From the NCBI RefSeq assembly GCF_018882365.1, contig NZ_JACVOP010000001.1, forward strand, positions 600,449 through 664,448: a stretch of 64,000 bases of DNA, in the 5' to 3' direction. Origin of the DNA: Polynucleobacter sp. 71A-WALBACH. GTDB taxonomy: Bacteria; Pseudomonadota; Gammaproteobacteria; Burkholderiales; Burkholderiaceae. Position numbers and translations under genes: made by a program. Shown piece after piece: positions 26,459 through 37,783 of this stretch (position 1 is the stretch's first letter; each line of letters opens with the position of its first letter). The notes under the pieces are model-generated. The model did not search any database and was not told where the DNA came from. It saw only the letters and a program-made list of their open reading frames with translations.

Positions 26459-28227
26459 GGCCAGTAGGTTTTTCAACTACGCCTAATTTAGTGTTGCGTC
26501 TGCCAATGTGGCGGTCACGCCTAATGCTGTTTATGTTGTTCTTTGTATTCATGTTGCTGCTGATCCGCGCCTTCTGGATTCAGGGTCCAGGAAACGCCTT
26601 CTATGAAGCGAAGGGTGTACGCGGTACACAACGCGAGTTGGAGCTGCCGGCTTCCCGCGGAAAAATATTGGATCGCAACGGCCAAGTGATTGCTACGAGC
26701 TTAGAAGCTAAGTCAGTAATTGCCTATAACGATACTGTGCCCGATGATTTGTCTGCAGATAAGGTGCAGAAGTTAGCCAGCCTTTTGCAGATCAGCGAAT
26801 CTGAGTTGCGGAAAAAACTAAAGGAAGAGCGCAAGCAGATTTTCTTGAAGCGCCAAGTTGACCCAGAAGTGGCACAACAAATTAGGCAATTAGAAATTCC
26901 TGGTATCGGCCTCAATAATGAATACCGTCGCTTTTACCCAGAAGGTGAGGCGATGGCACACGTCGTTGGCTTTACCAACGTGGAAGATCGTGGTCAAGAG
27001 GGTATGGAGCTCTCTAGAGAAAAAGAGTTGGCTGGACATCCGGGCGCGCGTCGAGTGGTAGTAGATCGCCTAGGCCGTGTTGTTGAGGATGTTGCGATTT
27101 TGCAGTTGCCGCAAAATGGTAAAGATTTGCAACTTTCTATTGATAGCAAGATTCAGTTTCTGGCTTATAACGCTGTTAAAAATGCAGTCGAGCAGCATCA
27201 TGCAAGTGCAGGTGGTGCAGTCGTGCTAGATACCCAGACTGGTGAGATCTTGGCTTTAGCAAATTACCCAAGCTATAACCCTAACGATCGCAAGAAGTTA
27301 ACTGGTGAGCAGTTGCGTAATCGCGTTTTAACTGACACCTTTGAACCTGGTTCGACCATAAAGCCATTGACTGTGTCAATTGCTCTAGAAAAAGGCGCTA
27401 TTACTCCCAATACCAATATGGTAATTGGCGCCAAATATTTAGTTGGTCCAAAACCAATTACGGATACCCATCCTTACGGCAACTTGACTGTCGCTCAAAT
27501 TATTCAAAAGTCTAGCAATATTGGTACAGCCAAAATTGCGATGAACAATCTATCTACAGAAGAGATGTGGAATTTCTACACCTCTGTTGGTCTGGGTCAG
27601 GCGCCCAAGATTGGCTTCCCTGGTGCTGTAGCGGGTACCGTGCATCCTTTTAAAAAATGGATGCCAACTGATCAGGCGCGGATTGCGTTTGGATATGGTA
27701 TTTCAGCTTCGCTCTTTCAGGTGGCTCGTGCTTACACTATCTTTGCTCGTGATGGCGAATTAGTACCTCTCACAATTGAACGCAGTCCAGACTTTAAGCC
27801 TGGTACGCATGTCATTTCGGCTAAGACGGCAATTGAGATGCGCGGCATGATGGAATCCGTGACCGAGCCTGGTGGCACCGCAATCAAAGCGCAAGCCGAA
27901 GGTTATCGGGTTGGTGGCAAAACAGGTACAGCGCATAAATTAGTGGGTAAGGGCTATGGCAATAAGTACCGTGCTTACTTTGCAGGTCTAGCGCCAATTA
28001 GTGCGCCACGCATTGTGGTTGCCGTCATGATTGATGAGCCGACTGGCGGAAGTCACTATGGCGGTGACGTTGCCGCACCAGTGTTCTCTACTATTGTGAG
28101 TGAGACTCTGCGTACCTTAAATGTGTTGCCAGATAGCAATGTCAAACAGATGGCGCTGCAGGATAAAAATCCTGCAGAAATGCAGAGTGCTGCAGTCAAA
28201 ACAAATGCAGCGGTTTTAAAAAGATGA
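26455..28227 (+). CDS. ftsI: Peptidoglycan D,D-transpeptidase FtsI (PBP3)
   Basis: A 590-residue class B penicillin-binding protein that crosslinks septal peptidoglycan. One N-terminal membrane helix (about residues 20-40) precedes the dimerisation domain with PASRGKILDRNGQVIATS. The transpeptidase domain carries the catalytic S-x-x-K in FEPGSTIKPLT (near residue 302), SSN in QKSSNIGTAKI, and KTG in VGGKTGTAHKLVG (near residue 490). It works with FtsW, encoded downstream. The stop overlaps the murE start (ATGATG). Confidence 0.97.
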   Translation: MRPVGFSTTPNLVLRLPMWRSRLMLFMLFFVFMLLLIRAFWIQGPGNAFYEAKGVRGTQRELELPASRGKILDRNGQVIATSLEAKSVIAYNDTVPDDLSADKVQKLASLLQISESELRKKLKEERKQIFLKRQVDPEVAQQIRQLEIPGIGLNNEYRRFYPEGEAMAHVVGFTNVEDRGQEGMELSREKELAGHPGARRVVVDRLGRVVEDVAILQLPQNGKDLQLSIDSKIQFLAYNAVKNAVEQHHASAGGAVVLDTQTGEILALANYPSYNPNDRKKLTGEQLRNRVLTDTFEPGSTIKPLTVSIALEKGAITPNTNMVIGAKYLVGPKPITDTHPYGNLTVAQIIQKSSNIGTAKIAMNNLSTEEMWNFYTSVGLGQAPKIGFPGAVAGTVHPFKKWMPTDQARIAFGYGISASLFQVARAYTIFARDGELVPLTIERSPDFKPGTHVISAKTAIEMRGMMESVTEPGGTAIKAQAEGYRVGGKTGTAHKLVGKGYGNKYRAYFAGLAPISAPRIVVAVMIDEPTGGSHYGGDVAAPVFSTIVSETLRTLNVLPDSNVKQMALQDKNPAEMQSAAVKTNAAVLKR

Positions 28228-29777
28228 TGGCAATGGTAAATATTGAACCCCATCTCTTGATATCGCATTTACGTGATCTCACATCAGCGGATGCAAAAGT
28301 CACTGCTGATAGTCGTCAAATTCAATCTGGCGATATCTTCTTTGCATATCCTGTTGGTCATGGCAATGTCTTAAGGGATGGCCGCGATTACATTACGGCT
28401 GCTTTGGCAAATGGTGCAGCAGCAGTTGTATTCGATCCTGCTGATGGCGTTGCCAATGAATACTTAGATCGTCCAGAATGTTTTGCTGTTGAGAATTTAT
28501 CAGCTATGGCTGGAGAGCTCTGTGCAGAGTGGTATGGCTACCCAAGCAGAAGATTAAATGTCATTGGCGTTACAGGTACCAATGGCAAAACCAGCATTAC
28601 CCAATGGTTAGCGCAGGCTTTGGATGAACCTAGCCATCGAGCAGCAGTATTGGGTACTTTGGGTGCTGGATTCCCGGGTGCGCTGATTCAAACTGGATAC
28701 ACCACGCCAGATGCGCCGCGCTTACAAACTCAATTAAAAGAATTGCTTGATGCGGGTGCGCAGCAGCTTGCCATAGAGATTTCCTCTCACGCATTAGATC
28801 AAGATCGTATCGCTGGGCTGGATGTGCGCAGTGCAGTATTTACTAATTTGACCCAAGATCACTTAGATTATCACGGGACGATGGGGGAGTACGCTGCGGC
28901 AAAAGCAAAACTGTTTCAGTTGCCGCAACTTGAAAATGCCATTATTAATTTTGATGATGTATTCGGGCGCGAATTAGCTATGAAGCTTCTTGCTGGCGAT
29001 GGTCCAAAAGTATGGGGCTACGCATTAAGCGGGAATGCATTTGCTGGATTTGAAAAATTTGGCGATTGTCTGAAACGAGTGTATGCAGAAAATACTCTAT
29101 TTACAACTGCGGGTTATGAATCTCAATTCAACTGTGATACCTTAGGCTCCAGCGCTGTTCAGCTTGCGGTATTGGGAGAATTTAATCTCAGTAATTGCCT
29201 TGCTGTTTGGACAGTCCTATTGGCTCAAGGCTTGAGTCCAGACGAGGCTTCTAAGCGCATGAGTAAGTTGAGTGCTGTTCCTGGCCGCATGGAGTTGATG
29301 CGTTTGAATAAAACGCCGAAAGCTGAGGGTCCACTAATTGTTGTGGACTACGCACACACACCAGACGCTCTCAGCAAAGCTTTAAACGCATTGCGCCCCA
29401 TTGCAAATCAACGTGATGGAAAGTTATGGTGTGTATTTGGTTGTGGTGGGGATCGAGATTTAGGCAAGCGCCCCCAAATGGGTCATGTAGCTCAAGAGTT
29501 TGCCGATCATATTGTGATTACGAGCGATAACCCAAGATCCGAAGATCCGAAGTCCATTATTACGATGATTCAATCTGGTATGTCAGGAAATTTGGCGAAT
29601 GTTCAAGCACTGCCAGATAGAGCGGCCGCCATTATGGCCGCCGTTCGACATGCCGATATTAAGGATATTGTTTTGGTCGCTGGGAAAGGGCATGAGTCCA
29701 CTCAAGAAATCAATGGCAAGAAATTTGATTTTTCCGATCATGAGCATATTCGTTTGGCAGCTGGGGGTGGCATATGA
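28224..29777 (+). CDS. murE: UDP-MurNAc-L-Ala-D-Glu:meso-diaminopimelate ligase
   Basis: A 517-residue cytosolic Mur ligase adding the third residue of the peptidoglycan stem peptide. The ATP site is VTGTNGKTSITQWL near residue 115, and the central domain has FTNLTQDHLDYHGTMGEYAAAKAKLF with the conserved carbamylated-lysine region. The C-terminal DNPRSEDP motif marks specificity for meso-diaminopimelate, as expected for a Gram-negative. ATG at 28224 overlaps the ftsI stop; an internal ATG at 28233 is possible. Confidence 0.97.
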   Translation: MMAMVNIEPHLLISHLRDLTSADAKVTADSRQIQSGDIFFAYPVGHGNVLRDGRDYITAALANGAAAVVFDPADGVANEYLDRPECFAVENLSAMAGELCAEWYGYPSRRLNVIGVTGTNGKTSITQWLAQALDEPSHRAAVLGTLGAGFPGALIQTGYTTPDAPRLQTQLKELLDAGAQQLAIEISSHALDQDRIAGLDVRSAVFTNLTQDHLDYHGTMGEYAAAKAKLFQLPQLENAIINFDDVFGRELAMKLLAGDGPKVWGYALSGNAFAGFEKFGDCLKRVYAENTLFTTAGYESQFNCDTLGSSAVQLAVLGEFNLSNCLAVWTVLLAQGLSPDEASKRMSKLSAVPGRMELMRLNKTPKAEGPLIVVDYAHTPDALSKALNALRPIANQRDGKLWCVFGCGGDRDLGKRPQMGHVAQEFADHIVITSDNPRSEDPKSIITMIQSGMSGNLANVQALPDRAAAIMAAVRHADIKDIVLVAGKGHESTQEINGKKFDFSDHEHIRLAAGGGI

Positions 29778-31222
29778 GTAAGCCGATGACTACTCTTGCT
29801 CAAGTGCATGCCATGCTGCCAGACAGTCAGTTGATTCACGCTGATAAAGAGTCTGCTCGAGCAATTCCCATTTCTTGTGTGGGCAGCGATAGTCGTCAGA
29901 TTCAATCTGGTGAATTATTTATCGCCTTATCGGGTGAGCGTTTTGATGCACATCATTTCTTGGGTGAGGTCGCCACTGCAGGCGCTAGTGCAGCGCTCAT
30001 TAGCGATAAAGAGGCATGCCCAGAAAATTTGCCCGCAGTGTATGTTCAGGATACAAAGCAAGCTTTAGGTGAATTGGCTAAAGCATGGCGTGCGCAATTT
30101 TCTATTCCAGTAGCTTTGGTAACCGGATCTAACGGGAAGACCACCGTAAAAGAGATGATTGCTTCAATCTTCAAGGCGGCTGCTAGTGAAGAGTGCACGC
30201 TAGTCACCAAAGGTAATTTAAATAACGATATTGGTCTGCCTTTAACCTTACTACGCATGCGATCAACCGATCGTTTAGCCGTCATTGAATTGGGAATGAA
30301 TCACCCTGGTGAAACCGCAGAGCTCGCCGTCATTGCTCAGGCCAATATTGCTTTAATCAACAATGCACAGCGCGAGCATCAAGAATTTATGGCGACTGTA
30401 GAAGCCGTTGCAAAAGAGCATGCAGCTGCCGTGACTTCTCTTCCTGCGGATGGTGTCGCAGTATTCCCAGCGGATTCTGAATTTTCTGATCTTTGGTATC
30501 AAGCTGCCGCTGGACGCAAGGTAATTGACTTTGCTTTATCTACTGACGCTGCTTTAGCCAGGGCTGCTGTAACTGGCAAGTTGTTGGCTAGCGGAAGAAT
30601 TGAGATTTCTACGGAACTCGGCAAGATTGAGGTTCAGCTCAATACCTTGGGAAATCACAATGTACGTAATGCATTAGCAGCGAGCGCAGTTGCTATAGGT
30701 GCTGGTTTAAGTTTGGAACAAATTAAAGCGGGTCTGGAATCTTTTGTCCCAGTAAATGGACGTATGCAGTCAAAGCCTTTAAATGCAGGTCGTACTTTGA
30801 TTGACGATAGTTATAACGCTAATCCAGATTCTGTCAGGGCTGCTATTGATGCGCTCAAACAATCTGGAAATGCTTCCTGGTTGGTATTGGGGGATATGGG
30901 TGAAGTAGGCGATCAAGGCCCAGCGTTTCATGAGGAAGTTGGCGCCTATGCTGCTGAGCAGGGCATTAGTAGGTTATTCGCTCTCGGTGAGCAGTGCAAA
31001 TTCGCAGTGCAAGGCTTTAATGAATCACAGAAAACTCAGTCCGCTAGCGGTGCTGCGCATTTCACTACCTTGGATCAGTTACTTGAAGAGCTCAATGTGG
31101 CATTGGCACATCAAGATTCAAGTAAGCAAACGCATTTAGATATTTTGGTTAAGGGATCTCGTTTTATGCGTATGGAGCGTGTAGTACAAGCCTTATTAGA
31201 GGAGGCTAAAACATGCTCTTAA
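29774..31222 (+). CDS. murF: UDP-MurNAc-tripeptide:D-Ala-D-Ala ligase
   Basis: A 482-residue Mur ligase that completes the UDP-MurNAc-pentapeptide. The N-terminal substrate domain has [19 protein letters not shown]. The ATP site [14 protein letters not shown] is near residue 115, followed by [33 protein letters not shown] and [16 protein letters not shown], all typical of MurF. It overlaps murE by 4 nt and mraY by 10 nt. Confidence 0.97.
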   Translation: MSKPMTTLAQVHAMLPDSQLIHADKESARAIPISCVGSDSRQIQSGELFIALSGERFDAHHFLGEVATAGASAALISDKEACPENLPAVYVQDTKQALGELAKAWRAQFSIPVALVTGSNGKTTVKEMIASIFKAAASEECTLVTKGNLNNDIGLPLTLLRMRSTDRLAVIELGMNHPGETAELAVIAQANIALINNAQREHQEFMATVEAVAKEHAAAVTSLPADGVAVFPADSEFSDLWYQAAAGRKVIDFALSTDAALARAAVTGKLLASGRIEISTELGKIEVQLNTLGNHNVRNALAASAVAIGAGLSLEQIKAGLESFVPVNGRMQSKPLNAGRTLIDDSYNANPDSVRAAIDALKQSGNASWLVLGDMGEVGDQGPAFHEEVGAYAAEQGISRLFALGEQCKFAVQGFNESQKTQSASGAAHFTTLDQLLEELNVALAHQDSSKQTHLDILVKGSRFMRMERVVQALLEEAKTCS

Positions 31223-32382
31223 TATTGGCTCAATGGTTGCAAGATGATTTTGGATTTTTCCGAGTCTTTAACTACATCACTTTTAGAGCGGTGATGGCAA
31301 CAGTGACGGCGCTCCTGATTGGCTTGGCATCCGGCCCATGGGTTATTCGGAAGTTGACTGCATTAAAGATGGGGCAGGCAGTTCGCACAGATGGCCCACA
31401 AACCCATTTAGTGAAATCTGGCACGCCTACGATGGGTGGTGTATTAATTCTTTTGGGTATTTTTATCTCCTGCGTGCTGTGGGCCGATCTGAGCAATCGC
31501 TTTATTTGGATTGTGATGATTGTGACTTTTGGATTTGGCATGGTGGGCTGGGTGGATGACTACCGTAAGGTGGCGCGTAAAGATCCCAAAGGAATGGCCT
31601 CAAGAGAAAAATTCTTTTGGCAAACATTAATTGGTTTGTTTGCGGCAATTTATCTAGCCTTTTCTGTATCTGAGGTCAATAACCTTAAGGTCTTACAGTT
31701 ATTTTTTGATTGGCTTAAGAGTGGCTTTGCTTTGGATCTGCCAGCTAAATCAAACTTGCTGATTCCTTTCATGAAAGAAATCAGTTACCCATTGGGCGTC
31801 ATGGGATTCATTATCTTGAGTTTCTTGGTCATTGTCGGCAGTAGTAATGCAGTGAATCTCACTGATGGACTCGATGGTCTAGTGATCATGCCCGTAATAT
31901 TGGTTGGAGCGGCACTAGGTGCTTTTGCTTATGTGATGGGTAATGCGATTTACGCTAAATATTTACTGTTTCCTTATATTCCTGGCGCAGGCGAACTCAT
32001 GATTTTCTGCGGGGCCATGGGTGGGGCAGGCTTGGCGTTCCTTTGGTACAACACACATCCTGCCCAAGTATTTATGGGTGATGTTGGTGCGCTCGCATTA
32101 GGCGGTGCACTCGGTACTATTGCCGTTATTGTTCGCCAAGAAATCGTACTCTTTGTAATGGGTGGGATCTTCGTGGCAGAAACACTATCAGTGATGCTGC
32201 AAGTTTTCTGGTTCAAATTTACCAAGAAGCGTTTTGGTGAAGGCCGTCGCATTTTTAGGATGGCACCACTGCATCACCATTTCGAATTAGGTGGCTGGCG
32301 CGAAACACAAGTAGTGGTTCGTTTCTGGATCATCACCATTCTATTAGTTCTCATTGGCCTCTCCAGCCTGAAATTACGGTAA
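31213..32382 (+). CDS. mraY: Phospho-MurNAc-pentapeptide translocase MraY
   Basis: A 389-residue polytopic membrane enzyme with about ten helices that transfers phospho-MurNAc-pentapeptide to undecaprenyl phosphate, giving lipid I. Signatures: [20 protein letters not shown] (residues about 59-78), [17 protein letters not shown] with the Mg-binding aspartates, NLTDGLDGL near residue 216, and [18 protein letters not shown] near residue 350. The start overlaps murF by 10 nt. Confidence 0.97.
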   Translation: MLLILAQWLQDDFGFFRVFNYITFRAVMATVTALLIGLASGPWVIRKLTALKMGQAVRTDGPQTHLVKSGTPTMGGVLILLGIFISCVLWADLSNRFIWIVMIVTFGFGMVGWVDDYRKVARKDPKGMASREKFFWQTLIGLFAAIYLAFSVSEVNNLKVLQLFFDWLKSGFALDLPAKSNLLIPFMKEISYPLGVMGFIILSFLVIVGSSNAVNLTDGLDGLVIMPVILVGAALGAFAYVMGNAIYAKYLLFPYIPGAGELMIFCGAMGGAGLAFLWYNTHPAQVFMGDVGALALGGALGTIAVIVRQEIVLFVMGGIFVAETLSVMLQVFWFKFTKKRFGEGRRIFRMAPLHHHFELGGWRETQVVVRFWIITILLVLIGLSSLKLR

Positions 32383-32392
32383 GCCAAAGAAT

Positions 32393-34012
32393 ATGCATAA
32401 CCTAGATCAAGCCTTCGCTAACCCTGCTCTCACCGCAGATGAGGGTTATCAAGCACCCCAACATTTCTTGATATTAGGATTGGGAGAATCTGGCTATGCC
32501 ATGGCCAAGTGGTGTTTGCGGAACGCTGCACAGGTCAGCTTGGTAGATACGCGTGATCGTGAAAAGCTAAATGAGCGACAAAGAGCTTGGTTAGCAGATC
32601 TTGAATTTGCAGGGCTTAAAGAAAGTTATTTTGGGCCTCTGGATGATGTTAATTTAAAAAATATTGATGTCATCGGAATTAGTCCTGGTTTATCGCCACT
32701 GCAAGAACCAACCGCTTCTTTCCTGGCTAAGGCGCAAGATTTGAGCATTGATATCTGGGGAGAGTTGGAATTCTTTGCCAGAGCTATTGCTGCGTTGGAT
32801 CGCATGGCTCAAGTTGAACAGTCTCAATATAAGCCTGCTGTACTAGCCATCACCGGCACTAATGGGAAGACAACAACGACTGCTCTGACAGGGCAATTGT
32901 GTGAGCGTGCCGGCAAGAGGGTTGCCGTTGCCGGAAATATCAGCCCAGCAGCTTTAGATAAGCTGATGTCTTGCTTGGATGAGTCTGATCAAGTTGCCGA
33001 TATGCCTGAGATTTGGGTGCTTGAACTGTCTAGCTTCCAATTGGTTTACACCAGCACTTTCAATGCGACAGCGGCAACCGTATTAAATATTACGCAAGAT
33101 CATTTAGATTGGCATGGTGACATGCAGGCCTATATGGATGCAAAAGCCAATATTTTTGGCCAAGATACTATTTGCATTCTGAATCGCGATGATTCACTGG
33201 TAATGAATTTACTAACTGATGAGCAAAAATCTCATAAATCCATTGTCACATTCGGTGCCGGCCGTCCAGATGAGCAGGGTGCCTTTGGAATTGAGCATGA
33301 TCTACGTGCTGGTGGAATTGATTGGCTGGTCTGGGCTGAGGTCGACGAAGATCTTGAGCCTCAACCGAAGCGCCGCCGTAAAGCGGCTGTTATAGAGGCC
33401 GAGCCATTAAGACTAAAGCGTTTGATACCTGCCGATGCTTTACGTATTCGTGGTCGCCATAATGCTTTGAATGCTTTAGCCTCATTAGCCTTAGCGCGAG
33501 CAGCTGGTTTACCGATGAATATGCTTTTACATGGTTTGCGTGACTACCATGGTGAGCCTCATCGTGTTCAAAGCGTTGCGATTGTGTCGAATGTTGAATA
33601 TGTTGATGACAGTAAAGGGACTAATGTAGGGGCTACAGTAGCCGCATTAAATGGCCTCAGCGCTAATGAATCTGGCAAGCGGATCTGGTTAATTGCTGGT
33701 GGTGAAGGTAAGGGCCAAGACTTTAGCCCTTTGCGTGATCCTGCAATGCGCTTTGTAAAAGGTGTTTTTCTGATCGGTAAAGACGCCCCAATCATCGCTG
33801 AGGCTTTGACCGACTCGGTGCCATGCACTATGAGTGAGACGCTCCAAAACGCAGTAGCTCAAGCTGCAAAACAAGCCCAGTCTGGCGATATTGTTTTACT
33901 GTCTCCAGCTTGTGCCAGCTTTGACCAATTTAGTGATTACGTAGCGCGCGCTGAAGCATTTGTTGCGGAAGTTCAAGAATTGGGTATGCAATTCGAAGGA
34001 GCTGACGCATGA
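32393..34012 (+). CDS. murD: UDP-MurNAc-L-alanine:D-glutamate ligase
   Basis: A 539-residue Mur ligase adding D-glutamate to UDP-MurNAc-L-Ala. The N-terminal domain has LILGLGESGYAMAKW; the ATP site ITGTNGKTTTTALTG is near residue 155; LNITQDHLDWHGDMQAYMDAK and VDDSKGTNVGATVAAL follow. It is about 100 residues longer than E. coli MurD (438). Extra length sits at the N-terminus, in an insertion before the ATP site (residues about 125-150), and in a charged insertion near residues 310-345 that contains PKRRRK. The reading frame is intact throughout, so it is an expanded rather than broken protein. Confidence 0.95.
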   Translation: MHNLDQAFANPALTADEGYQAPQHFLILGLGESGYAMAKWCLRNAAQVSLVDTRDREKLNERQRAWLADLEFAGLKESYFGPLDDVNLKNIDVIGISPGLSPLQEPTASFLAKAQDLSIDIWGELEFFARAIAALDRMAQVEQSQYKPAVLAITGTNGKTTTTALTGQLCERAGKRVAVAGNISPAALDKLMSCLDESDQVADMPEIWVLELSSFQLVYTSTFNATAATVLNITQDHLDWHGDMQAYMDAKANIFGQDTICILNRDDSLVMNLLTDEQKSHKSIVTFGAGRPDEQGAFGIEHDLRAGGIDWLVWAEVDEDLEPQPKRRRKAAVIEAEPLRLKRLIPADALRIRGRHNALNALASLALARAAGLPMNMLLHGLRDYHGEPHRVQSVAIVSNVEYVDDSKGTNVGATVAALNGLSANESGKRIWLIAGGEGKGQDFSPLRDPAMRFVKGVFLIGKDAPIIAEALTDSVPCTMSETLQNAVAQAAKQAQSGDIVLLSPACASFDQFSDYVARAEAFVAEVQELGMQFEGADA

Positions 34013-35280
34013 GTTTGAAGGAAAAACTTTTTCCTGAGAATCGTTTGGGTCTAGGCCGCTTCTGGAATTTCTCCAGAGGTGGAATAGATAACTTCCGTAG
34101 TGGCTTGAGAGATGCGGTTTCTGGCGTTGAGCAAACTCGCTCACGCATGATGGACTATGACCAGTTATTGGTTTGGGCGGTATTGTCTCTAGCCCTGATC
34201 GGTTTAGTAATGGTCTACTCCGCATCGATTACCTTGGCCGATGGCCCTAAGTACGCAAATTACAGCAGTAACTTCTTCCTCATTCGCCATTGCATTTCAT
34301 TAGCCATTGCTATTGGTGTTGGTATTTGGGCATTCAAGATTCCAACCAAAGTGTGGGATCGCTATTCCCCCATCATTTTTGGTTTCACGGTTTTACTTTT
34401 AATTGCTGTACTTATTCCTGGTGTTGGAAAAGGGGTAAATGGAGCAAAGCGTTGGATTCCATTGGGTCTCATGAATTTCCAGCCATCCGAGCTAATGAAG
34501 TTTGCTGCCGTAATTTTTGCTGCAAGCTATACAGTGCAACGCCAAGAATATCTCCACTCCTTTGTTAAAGGAATGTTACCGATGGGCATAGCCGTTGCTT
34601 TAGTTGGCGGCTTGCTGATGGCTGAGCCAGACATGGGCGCATTTGTCGTGGTTGCTTTAATTGCTTTTGGAATTTTGTTCTTAGGCGGTATTAATGCCAA
34701 GTTATTTGGTGGGTTGGTCTTAGTTGGTCTGATGAGTGGCGCCATCATGATTGCGCTCTCACCATTCCGTCGTGGTCGTATGTTGGCGTTTATGGATCCA
34801 TGGCAGGTGGATAACGCAGCGAATAAAGGCTATCAGCTAACCCATTCTCTAATGGCATTTGGTCGTGGCGAATGGTTTGGCTTGGGGCTGGGCGGTAGTG
34901 TCGAAAAATTACATTACCTTCCTGAGGCTCATACCGACTTTATCATGGCGGTGATTGGTGAAGAACTCGGATTTGTTGGCGTAGTCGTGATGATCTTTTT
35001 GTTCTATTGGATCGTGCGTCGCGCATTCCTTATTGGCCGTACCGCTTTGCAATTGGATCGTAGTTTTGCCGGTCTTGCTGCTAAAGGTGTAGCGATATGG
35101 ATTGGTTGGCAGGCATTTATTAATATGGGTGTGAACTTAGGCTTGCTACCAACTAAAGGCTTAACCCTTCCATTAGTGAGCTATGGCGGCTCAGGAATTT
35201 TAATGAATGCAGTAGCAGTAGCAATGCTACTTCGAATTGATTACGAAAATCGTATTTTGATGCGGGGTGGCAAGTTATGA
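34009..35280 (+). CDS. ftsW: Peptidoglycan glycosyltransferase FtsW
   Basis: A 423-residue SEDS-family polymerase with about ten membrane helices that builds septal glycan strands with FtsI. A cytosolic tail of about 45 residues precedes the first helix. SEDS features: GANGAKRWI-type loop seen as GVNGAKRWIPLGLMNFQPSELMK (split here) near residue 145, the catalytic aspartate loop AEPDMGAFVVV, YLPEAHTDFIMAVIGEELGF near residue 305, and TKGLTLPLVSYGGSG near residue 382. It overlaps both murD and murG by 4 nt. Confidence 0.97.
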   Translation: MSLKEKLFPENRLGLGRFWNFSRGGIDNFRSGLRDAVSGVEQTRSRMMDYDQLLVWAVLSLALIGLVMVYSASITLADGPKYANYSSNFFLIRHCISLAIAIGVGIWAFKIPTKVWDRYSPIIFGFTVLLLIAVLIPGVGKGVNGAKRWIPLGLMNFQPSELMKFAAVIFAASYTVQRQEYLHSFVKGMLPMGIAVALVGGLLMAEPDMGAFVVVALIAFGILFLGGINAKLFGGLVLVGLMSGAIMIALSPFRRGRMLAFMDPWQVDNAANKGYQLTHSLMAFGRGEWFGLGLGGSVEKLHYLPEAHTDFIMAVIGEELGFVGVVVMIFLFYWIVRRAFLIGRTALQLDRSFAGLAAKGVAIWIGWQAFINMGVNLGLLPTKGLTLPLVSYGGSGILMNAVAVAMLLRIDYENRILMRGGKL

Positions 35281-36350
35281 CCAAGCCATCCATTTTGATT
35301 ATGGCCGGTGGTACTGGGGGACATATTTTCCCGGGCCTAGCTGTTGCTGAATACCTGCGCATTTGTGGTTGGAAGGTTTCTTGGCTTGGTAATCAGAGTG
35401 GTATGGAATATCGCTTAGTAAAGGCGTGCGACTTCCCATTCGAGGCGGTTGACTTTGGCGGCTTGCGTGGCAAAGGTTTGAAAGCCAAGTTAATGCTACC
35501 TTTGAATCTTGCCAGAGCTAGTTTTCAGAGTTGGAAAATTATGCGCCGTATTAAGCCAAATGTAGTTTTAGGTATGGGCGGTTACATTACTTTCCCTGGT
35601 GGCCTAATGACTAAGCTCTTAAAGAGGCCATTGGTTCTTCACGAAGCAAATTCTGTAGCGGGAAGTGCGAATCGTGCTTTAGCCAAGATAGCCATGCGAA
35701 CCTTGACTGGTTTTCCAGATACGATGGCTCACGCTGAGTGGGTAGGAAATCCTATTCGTAAAGAATTTGAAAGCGTAGACGCACCAGCAAAACGTTACGC
35801 AGCACGCACCGGCCCTCTATCGATTCTGGTGGTGGGTGGCAGTTTAGGTGCCGCTGCATTAAATGAAACTATTCCAGCAGCCTTGGCGCTGATGGATAAG
35901 GATGCGCGACCGTACGTGATTCACCAGGCGGGCGATAAGCATCTCAGAGATCTACAGCAGCGTTATGCTGACTTGGGACTAACTGCCGATATTCGTCCTT
36001 TTATTGACGATATGCCAACTGCCTATGCTCAAGCAGATCTAGTAATCTGCCGCTCTGGTGCAATGACCGTTTCAGAAATTGCAGCCTGTGGTGTTGCATC
36101 CTGCTTGATTCCATTCCCGTACGCGATTGATGATCATCAAACTGCAAATGCACGTTTTCTAGCGGATGCAGATGCGGCCATTCTATTGCCGCAGCAGGAT
36201 CTCAATCCACAGGATCTAGCGTCAATGATTCAAAACTTTAACCGCCATGATTTACAAGTGATGGCTGAACGCGCTCATGCTTTGGCTAAGCCCCATGCAA
36301 CCCGGCGTGTGGCTGAAGTATGCGCAGACTGTGCAGGAGTAGGTATATGA
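35277..36350 (+). CDS. murG: UDP-GlcNAc:lipid I GlcNAc transferase MurG
   Basis: A 357-residue GT28 glycosyltransferase at the inner face of the membrane that turns lipid I into lipid II. The N-terminal glycine-rich loop is [19 protein letters not shown] (residues about 9-27). [13 protein letters not shown] and [19 protein letters not shown] follow, and [16 protein letters not shown] marks the C-domain. UDP-GlcNAc contacts lie in [16 protein letters not shown]. The stop overlaps murC by 4 nt. Confidence 0.97.
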   Translation: MTKPSILIMAGGTGGHIFPGLAVAEYLRICGWKVSWLGNQSGMEYRLVKACDFPFEAVDFGGLRGKGLKAKLMLPLNLARASFQSWKIMRRIKPNVVLGMGGYITFPGGLMTKLLKRPLVLHEANSVAGSANRALAKIAMRTLTGFPDTMAHAEWVGNPIRKEFESVDAPAKRYAARTGPLSILVVGGSLGAAALNETIPAALALMDKDARPYVIHQAGDKHLRDLQQRYADLGLTADIRPFIDDMPTAYAQADLVICRSGAMTVSEIAACGVASCLIPFPYAIDDHQTANARFLADADAAILLPQQDLNPQDLASMIQNFNRHDLQVMAERAHALAKPHATRRVAEVCADCAGVGI

Positions 36351-37783
36351 AACATATCGTTCAGCAAATACATTTTGTTGGTATTGGCGGCGCAGGCATG
36401 AGTGGTATTGCCGAGGTGCTTCTGAATCTGGGATATCAGGTATCTGGATCTGATTTGACTGAAGGCGCTGCAACCAAACGTTTAAAAGATTTGGGCGCAG
36501 TCATTCATATTGGGCATGATCCTAAGAATATTGGTACAGCAGAAGCGGTGGTGATTTCTACTGCGGTTGCAGGGAACAATCCAGAGGTGCTTGCTGCTCG
36601 TGCAGCTAAAGTGCCTGTGATTCAGCGCGCTGTCATGCTTGGCGAACTCATGCGTTTAAAGCAGGGTATTGCGATTGCAGGAACTCATGGCAAAACGACT
36701 ACGACCAGTTTGGTTGCTTCAGTCTTAGCGCAGGGTGGTTTAGATCCCACCTTTGTGATTGGCGGAAAGTTAAATTCTGCAGGCGCCAATGCCCGATTAG
36801 GCCAAGGTGATTTCATTGTGGTGGAAGCGGATGAATCCGATGCCTCCTTCTTGCAATTATTTCCAGCAATGGAAGTGGTTACTAATATTGATGCTGATCA
36901 TATGGATACGTATCAGCACGATATGGCGAGATTGAAGCAGGCCTTTGTGCAGTTTATTCAGCGTATGCCTTTTTATGGTGTCGCAGTGCTTTGTATTGAT
37001 GATGCCAACGTTCGCGACATTATTCCGTTTGTTTCTCAGCCAGTATTACGCTATGGCTTATCTGAGGATGCAGATATTCGTGCGAGCAATGTGCGTGCTG
37101 AAGGCACTCGGATGCACTTTACAGTCGACCGTAAAACTGTCCGCAGACATGGCAATAAGCCAGGCCGTATTGAAGTGCAATTAAATTTACCTGGCATGCA
37201 CAATGTTCAGAATGCATTGGCAGCCATCGGTATTGCAACGGAATTGGGTGTTAGCGATGAGGCCATCGTGAAGGCTTTATCTGAATTTAGTGGTGTTGGT
37301 CGTCGCTTTCAAAGATATGGAGAAATTCCCCTGGCATCCGGTGGAAGCTTCACTTTGATTGATGATTATGGGCACCACCCTGTTGAAATGGCTGCCACTT
37401 TATCTGCTGCGCGTGGCGCTTACCCCGGCCGTCGCTTGGTATTAGCTTTTCAGCCCCATCGCTTTACAAGAACTCGTGACTGCTTTGGTGAGTTTGTGCA
37501 GGTACTAAAAAACTTTGATGCTCTAGTGTTGACTGAGGTTTATCCCGCTGGCGAAGCTAAGATTCCAGGTGCAGATGGTCAAAGCCTGATAAAAGCTGCT
37601 GTTGCGAACGATAAAACTGTCAATACATCATTAGACGCTGCGGCAGTGGTATTTGCCCCTAGCGTTGCTGAGATGCCAGAAAAATTAAGCGCCTTATTGC
37701 GTGATGGCGACGTCTTAATCACGATGGGTGCAGGCTCCATCTCAGGATTGCCTCAAGCATTGGCGGAGGCACAGCATGTCTAA
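36347..37783 (+). CDS. murC: UDP-N-acetylmuramate:L-alanine ligase
   Basis: A 478-residue Mur ligase that attaches the first stem-peptide residue. The N-terminus [21 protein letters not shown] binds UDP-MurNAc; the ATP site is [18 protein letters not shown] near residue 110; the catalytic segment [16 protein letters not shown] and [12 protein letters not shown] follow. [16 protein letters not shown] and [13 protein letters not shown] lie in the C-domain. ATG at 36347 ([10 protein letters not shown]) overlaps the murG stop; a longer in-frame start at 36320 would overlap murG and lacks homology. Confidence 0.97.
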   Translation: MKHIVQQIHFVGIGGAGMSGIAEVLLNLGYQVSGSDLTEGAATKRLKDLGAVIHIGHDPKNIGTAEAVVISTAVAGNNPEVLAARAAKVPVIQRAVMLGELMRLKQGIAIAGTHGKTTTTSLVASVLAQGGLDPTFVIGGKLNSAGANARLGQGDFIVVEADESDASFLQLFPAMEVVTNIDADHMDTYQHDMARLKQAFVQFIQRMPFYGVAVLCIDDANVRDIIPFVSQPVLRYGLSEDADIRASNVRAEGTRMHFTVDRKTVRRHGNKPGRIEVQLNLPGMHNVQNALAAIGIATELGVSDEAIVKALSEFSGVGRRFQRYGEIPLASGGSFTLIDDYGHHPVEMAATLSAARGAYPGRRLVLAFQPHRFTRTRDCFGEFVQVLKNFDALVLTEVYPAGEAKIPGADGQSLIKAAVANDKTVNTSLDAAAVVFAPSVAEMPEKLSALLRDGDVLITMGAGSISGLPQALAEAQHV

